DNA of 64,000 nt from Polyporus tsugae (lineage: Eukaryota; Basidiomycota; Agaricomycetes; Polyporales; Polyporaceae), in assembly GCA_024305745.1 (NCBI GenBank), contig JAHRBS010000004.1, forward strand, positions 2,170,001 through 2,234,000, read 5' to 3'. Under the pieces are notes generated by a model. That model was given only the letters and a program-made list of their open reading frames with translations. It was not told the origin of the DNA and did no database searches. The position numbers and the translations under genes were made by a program. Of this stretch, positions 59,184-64,000 are shown in pieces (the first letter of the stretch is position 1; each line of letters opens with the position of its first letter).

Positions 59184-60005
59184 TCACGCATTTGGTGGGG
59201 AGTCGGACACACTAACATAAGCCCCTCGGCTGTCTCGTGTGGAACGGTTCCGGCTTGTCTCTCCGAGATGGATGTCTTCGGGTTGTCTCTGGGGCCTCCA
59301 CGCCTGGGGTACAGCACGGATGGGTCAGCCTGACCTGCATCTAGGTAGCATACCACTACGCACCTCCCACCACCTCCTGCCCGTATTCCACCGCAAAGTC
59401 GTGTCGAACCCTGCCTTCAGCATCCGACCCTTGATGCCCGCACCGAGGAGAAGGCCAAAGACCGTGAGGAGAAAGAGTGTGACGACGAGCTGATCGCGTG
59501 GAGAGTCTCGTTCTGAGAAGGCCGAGTCGGATATCCGACAGACGTTAGCCAGCGGCCATGAGGACTCAGGGTCGGGTGTACGCACGGAAACAACGAGCCT
59601 CGATGTCGCCTTCCTTCCCGGTTGCGGTGTCAGGATTTGTATCCCCGATGGACGCCCCTGCACACTTCGGTAGGTTTTGATTCAGACACCACTGCTTCGT
59701 GCACGAGAGGCATGGCTTGCTCGGGTCGTCGGGGAGATCCATTCGGAGGATGGTATAGTTCATGCCGAAACAGATGCCTGGCGCAAATTTTAGGTCCACG
59801 GCCATGGAAAGCGTAACTAAGGCGCACATTTGCAGAAGTTGGTCGCCTCCCACTTGTGTCCCATAACGGCACCGACAGACGGCTACTTCCACGCGTATGA
59901 GTTACGATTTCACCGGTAGGCGCAAAGGAAGACGCTCACGGAGTACAGCAGGAGGAGGAACAGCCAGCACAACAGTGAAGTTGTACGCGACGTTGTGCTA
60001 GACAT
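59184..60005 (-). CDS. Cys-rich single-span membrane protein of unknown function
   Basis: Predicted 193 aa from five exons: complement(join(59184..59303,59364..59512,59586..59777,59828..59882,59940..60005)). A signal peptide (SLLCWLFLLLLYS) leads into a Cys-rich external domain: CKCICFGMNYTIL, KPCLSCTKQWCLNQ and KCAGA. Then an acidic segment DTATGKEGDIEARCF and a membrane span VVTLFLLTVFGLLLGAG follow. The cytosolic tail is basic and Trp-containing (TGRRWWE), continuing in the last exon with a hydrophilic, Ser/Arg-rich end (SVSDSPPNA). The layout suggests a type I membrane protein of the secretory pathway. I do not recognise the family by name. Confidence 0.75.
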
Positions 60006-60232
60006 GATCGCGGTCGTGAGCAGAGCTGAGATTGCGGACCACAGAGCGCGCCAGAGGCGTTCTCATACGCGCGTCTCTCGACTTTCCTCCCCTCCATCTC
60101 GCCGCCGACCAGCATCTCCATTCATTTCTCCCCGCTCGTGGCCTAGCCTACTGTTGGTCTCTGTTAATCTGAAGAATAACCTACTGGATACTTGGACACG
60201 CCATAACCTAGACGGCAATCCGGTGACTTGGG
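60006..60232. promoter_or_regulatory. Short divergent promoter, Cys-rich membrane protein / ARP1
   Basis: Only about 227 bases separate the two start codons, so both promoters must be compact or shared. CT-rich sequence occurs on the ARP1 side. Confidence 0.6.
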
Positions 60233-61774
60233 ATGGCGACGGAATTCGAGGATGTCCTCACAAATCAGCCAGTGGTAATTGACAATGTTCGTCACCTCAC
60301 GCTGCTATCACAACTTGCTATCGCCGGAGCTTAGCTTTGTGATTAACCTGCAGGGCTCCGGGACCATCAAGGCTGGATTCGCCGGACAAGACCATCCCAA
60401 GTGCTTCTTCCCGTCTTTGTGCGTCTTTCACCGTCCAGAACCGGATCGCGACGCGTACGCTTCCTGTCTAACATATCCACGTCCCTAATGTAGTGTCGGA
60501 CGGCCAAAGCATGTGCGGGTCATGGCTGGCGCGTTGGAGGGCGATGTCTTTATCGGGCGCAAAGCACAAGAAGCCCGCGGGCTGCTCAAGATCAAGTACC
60601 CGATGGAACACGGGATCGTGACGGACTGGGACGACATGGAACGAATATGGAGCTGGGTGTACGCCGAGGAGCTGGGAACACTGAGCGAAGAGGTGCGTGG
60701 GGCGCTCTTCTGGGTCGTGTACTCCGCGATGCTGAAGAAAACACGCGGCTGTAGCACCCAGTATTGCTCACGGAAGCACCGCTGAACCCGCGGCATAACC
60801 GTGACGTCGCCGCACAAATCTTTTTCGACACTTTCAACGTCCCTGCCCTATATATCTCCGTTCAAGCTGTATTGTCACTGTGAGTTTCCTGCTCGTGTTT
60901 ACAAGATGGATCGGCTCAGCCCGCGCGTGCGCGAAGGTATTCTTCTGGCCGCACAACAGGAATCGTTCTTGATTCCGGAGATGGCGTCACCCACGCTGTC
61001 CCTGTATTCGAAGGGTTCTCCATGCCACATGCTATCCGGCGGGTAGATGTCGCAGGTAGGGACGTCACAGATCACCTTCAGCTTCTCCTACGGAAGGCAG
61101 GTCACCACCTACACACTACCGCGGAGCGTGAGGTCGTACGGACTATCAAGGAGAAGTGTTGCTATGTTGCTCTGAACCCTGCCAAGGAGGAGAAGGACTC
61201 ATTAGGCCGGAGTGAAGAGTTCCGTCTACCAGATGGGAACACTGTCCAAGTGCGTTTACGAGTTATACCTTCCCTCACGACGTTCATATCCCCCAATAGC
61301 TGGGCCCCGAGCGGTTCCGCGCACCGGAGATCCTGTTCAACCCTGAATTGATTGGTCAGGAGTATGCTGGTGTGCACCAGGTCGTCGTGGACTCGATCAA
61401 CAGGGTAGACCTGGATTTGAGGAAGAGCCTGTTCTCAAACATTGTGCTTAGCGGCGGTAGCACTCTCTGTCGTGGTATGTGCTGCGTCTGCCCTTTTGCC
61501 GCGTTGGCTCACGTCTCCCAGGGTTCGGTGACCGCCTTCTGAATGAGGTGAAGAAGATGGCATTGAAGGACGTCAAGATCAAGATATACGCTCCTCCTGA
61601 ACGCAAGTACTCGACATGGATCGGCGGTTCTATTCTGGCTGGCCTCAACACCTTCAAGAAGGTACGGGCTTATGATCTACATTCATATATTTGCTAACGT
61701 CTTCGTAGATGTGGGTATCGGCGGAGGAATACCAGGAAGATCCAGACATTATTCACAAGAAACTGGGTTTCTGA
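60233..61774 (+). CDS. ARP1: Actin-related protein 1 (centractin)
   Basis: Predicted 378 aa from eight exons: join(60233..60286,60354..60418,60494..60692,60755..60879,60937..61249,61300..61474,61522..61661,61709..61774). Arp1 forms the short filament of dynactin, which links dynein to cargo and nuclei. Motifs follow the family: [116 protein letters not shown] and [19 protein letters not shown]. The acceptor at 60936 was chosen because it restores [10 protein letters not shown]. The name is distinct from conventional actin by its divergence and the C-terminus ending KKLGF. Confidence 0.95.
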
Positions 61775-62129
61775 GGGGTTCTCAGCTTTATTCGCTTTTC
61801 GCGCTGGTTTGTCGGTAGACCATATCCTTTTTCGTAGCCATGATACCCGACATGTAATTTGCACTCCTAATGCTGTCTTGCAAGTCCTCCATACATTATG
61901 CAACCCGTAAACCGTCCCTTCCACTCCACAACGGCGGGCAATGCCAAGGCTCAAAGGCGTCGGACAACTGATATGCATTATCCGCATACGCATAATGTTC
62001 ATGAACATTGGAAGAGAGGGAAAGCGGACATAAGTGATAGGATACAGCTGCTGAGAACAACTTTTGCGATGTGCGGATATGCATAGTGCAGTGCGAGAAA
62101 GCCCGAGAAGGATACAATGCGCCCAACCA
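61775..62129. other. Convergent 3' region of ARP1 and RPS24
   Basis: About 355 bases between the stop codons of converging genes, AT-richer than its surroundings. Nothing else is seen. Confidence 0.55.
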
Positions 62130-62885
62130 TTACTTGCCCTTCTTGGGGGGCTCCGCCGCCTTCGCCTTCTTGGTACCGCGGAGCTGGAGGGGAAAACTGT
62201 CAGGAAATGGTCGGCAGATGGGGGGGGGAGAGACTGGCAAACCTTCTTTGCACGGTTCTTGCGCTCCTTGCGCAGCTTGCGGTTGGTTTTCGGTGGTGCC
62301 GTGGCGAGGCCGGACTGCACAAGAGGCAGACAGGGTTCGCCAGCAGAACTTTGAGATGGAATAGGAAGGGGGACGCACCCGAATCAACCGGTACTTGGGC
62401 TCGAACTTTCGCTGCGAGGGCTCGTCGTCGTAAATCAGACCGAAGCCTGTGCTCCGGCCACCACCAAAGGCCGTCCGGAAACCGAAGGTGACGACGCGGA
62501 GCTTGTCGGTCTTGTAGATCTGCCCAAGCCGCTCGGAGAGCTCCGCCTTGGAGACGTTCGCGCGGTTGGGGTGGAGGACGTCCACGATGAACTGGCGGCG
62601 TGCCAGGAGACGGTTCGTGATGAATTTGCGGGTGCGGATCGTTACCGGTGCATCGGCCTGCAAGTGCAACGAGAGGTGGTCGAGTGCAGAGGAGGAATGG
62701 TGGTGGATGAAAAGGAGGGGGAGAGCGAGTCGTCAGACATTCGTTATCCAGAGGGTCAATCAGCCGCACGAGTACATCCGTTTGCTAAACGATCCATCCA
62801 GCCTTCTCCAGCCGTTCCTCCACGAATTCACCGCACAGAACGCCTCTCCAGAGGTCCAGCAGCACGACAGAATGAGACTCACCAT
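62130..62885 (-). CDS. RPS24: 40S ribosomal protein eS24
   Basis: Predicted 135 aa from four exons: complement(join(62130..62183,62243..62314,62379..62657,62883..62885)). eS24 is a small-subunit ribosomal protein. The protein reads [55 protein letters not shown], then [16 protein letters not shown] and the tail [17 protein letters not shown]. The first coding exon is just the ATG (62883-62885), followed by a 225-base intron from GTGAGT to TTGCAG. The same arrangement, a start codon followed at once by an intron, is known in ribosomal protein genes of other eukaryotes. The length equals the usual eS24 size. Confidence 0.95.
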
Positions 62886-63175
62886 GGTTGGTTGCCCGCT
62901 TTTGTGTCCTTTACCTTGTTGTCGTGGGGCCGTTGAAGTTTGCCAGTGCCTGCTTGGATGCTGACCAAACAGGGCAATACACCGATCGCCAGAGCGGCAC
63001 TCAGACGCCTGTCCCAAATAGCGCCAAATACTCATGTGGCTGCGAGCGGGCTGTTAGCACCGGTCCGTCGAGGCTGGAGCGCAGAGCGCAGCCTTGCCTG
63101 GGGTACCACCTTGAACTCCTCTGCTTATACTGCTCTATTTATTCCACAATCGTCCTGCATACGTTTCAACCCACC
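62886..63175. promoter_or_regulatory. Divergent promoter, RPS24 / Tic20-like gene
   Basis: About 290 bases between the two start codons. Both promoters must lie here, with the RPS24 core promoter probably close to its ATG. No other gene is seen. Confidence 0.55.
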
Positions 63176-64000
63176 ATGAGCATGAGCAGTAACACCCGTT
63201 CGCACTTTGCCTCCTTTGCCGCCTACGTGAGCCGCTTCGTTCGCTGCCGACCACGTTGTGCGCTGAAATGCCTCGACGGTTGCATTTCTAGACCCCTCCT
63301 CCGGACGATCCCTCCTACACAGGCTCGCCATCCAACGGCACCGCAAGAGCATGGTTCCCCTCAGGGGCGGCCTCCGACTCGCAGCAGCCGACATCCTACC
63401 AGTCCGGCGGTATACCCACCTTTAACACCTCGCAAGCAGGAGGGGCCGGCGCGTTGGAAAATGCGGAGGCGGAGAACGTCAACAACTTGTGGGAGACGCG
63501 TCACGGCTTCAGAGTGGACCTGCTCGCTGCGTTTGCATATCTACTGGGTCCCGTCTCTGGTGCGTGCCGCGAGTTCCTTCCTTGTCCACATGGAGGTCTC
63601 AACTCTGGATCGTACAACGCGCAGCGCTCACTCTCCTGATCGTCGAGACGTACAACGACTTTGTCCGCTTCCACGGTATGCCGCGTTCCGCCTCTCTTAT
63701 GCCATCTCGCTCCCTGGGCATTGCTGACCGCACTGCCAGCCTACCAATCCGCCCTACTTACAACACCCCTGGTGGTTCTCCGGGTATTAGCGTCCCTCCT
63801 GCAATTCGCACCATTCCTCCGCACCCTCTTCACGGTCTGTCTCGTCATTCCATCCTGTTATATGGCGTAAGTTCTTTCACCATGATGTCCACCCCTGAAG
63901 ATACTGACATGCTGCAGGTGGCGAGCATACAACGATGCTTCACGGAACGGTCTAGTGCGCTTTCAGATACCCTTCATCGGACCTTTGGCAGAACGCTGGG
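63176..64000 (+). CDS. DUF4870/Tic20-like small membrane protein, 5' part
   Basis: Exons in the window: join(63176..63226,63292..63559,63625..63675,63740..63866,63918..64000); the gene runs past the right edge. After a Ser/Pro/Gly-rich cytosolic N-terminus (SMSSNTRSHFASF, then GSPSNGTARAWFPSG) the conserved domain starts at NLWETRHGFRVDLLAAFAYL and continues GPVSALTLLIVETYNDFVRF, HAYQSALLTTPLVVLRVLAS, FTVCLVIPSCYMAWRAYNDA. This order (RVDLLAAFAYLLGP, FHAYQS, WRAYNDA, IPFIGPLAERW) is that of fungal UPF0132/DUF4870 membrane proteins, with three to four spans. Function unknown. Confidence 0.85.

Overview
This looks like nuclear DNA of a filamentous basidiomycete, most likely an Agaricomycete. 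The genes are split by many short introns (mostly 45-70 bases, GTRNGY...YAG) and packed on both strands. The proteins are typical fungal housekeeping proteins plus secreted carbohydrate-active enzymes of wood- or litter-dwelling basidiomycetes. I resolved 28 protein-coding genes by joining exons by hand, checking phase at each junction and agreement with known family motifs. No rRNA, tRNA, CRISPR or transposon was recognised.

Layout. 1-5.6 kb: N-terminus of a Sec9-like t-SNARE, the U3 snoRNP protein MPP10 and an amidase-signature enzyme, all on the minus strand. 6.5-7.4 kb: a SUR7/PalI-type four-span membrane protein. 8.5-15.0 kb: two tandem secreted polysaccharide lyases of family PL8. 15.2-16.2 kb: ribosomal protein uS3. 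17.1-19.3 kb: a second amidase, inverted relative to the first and with the same exon structure. 19.4-25.5 kb (minus): a 3-ketoacyl-CoA thiolase, a stand-alone SRA-YDG protein and a CCCH zinc-finger protein. 25.9-27.4 kb (minus): a conserved-looking protein of unknown function. 27.7-31.9 kb (plus): a GPI-anchor-like Ser/Thr-rich surface protein, MYG1 and a SurE-type phosphatase. 32.2-35.8 kb (minus): a GH16 glucanase and ribosomal protein eL15. 36.2-41.1 kb: a MYND-finger protein, an MFSD1-like transporter and a small tetraspan protein. 41.7-53.0 kb (plus): a large RasGEF with a GTPase-like domain, the ribosome-assembly helicase DRS1 and the anaphase-promoting complex subunit APC4. 53.6-55.1 kb: a Yap-type bZIP factor. 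56.6-60.0 kb (minus): PIG-C/GPI2, a tiny putatively myristoylated protein and a Cys-rich membrane protein. 60.2-61.8 kb: centractin ARP1. 62.1-62.9 kb: ribosomal protein eS24. 63.2 kb to the end: the start of a Tic20/DUF4870-like membrane protein.

Most neighbours are unrelated in function, as usual in fungi. The part that looks like local evolution is 3.5-19.3 kb. There, an inverted pair of amidase paralogues flanks a tandem pair of PL8 lyases, and both pairs keep matching exon lengths with a few intron differences. Other points worth attention are a GTPase-like domain fused to its putative own class of regulator (RasGEF), three GC-AG introns, several exons of 18 bases or less (including an ATG-only first coding exon and a 9-base last exon), a possible dual-targeting start in MYG1, and an unresolved reading-frame shift at the 5' end of the CCCH gene.
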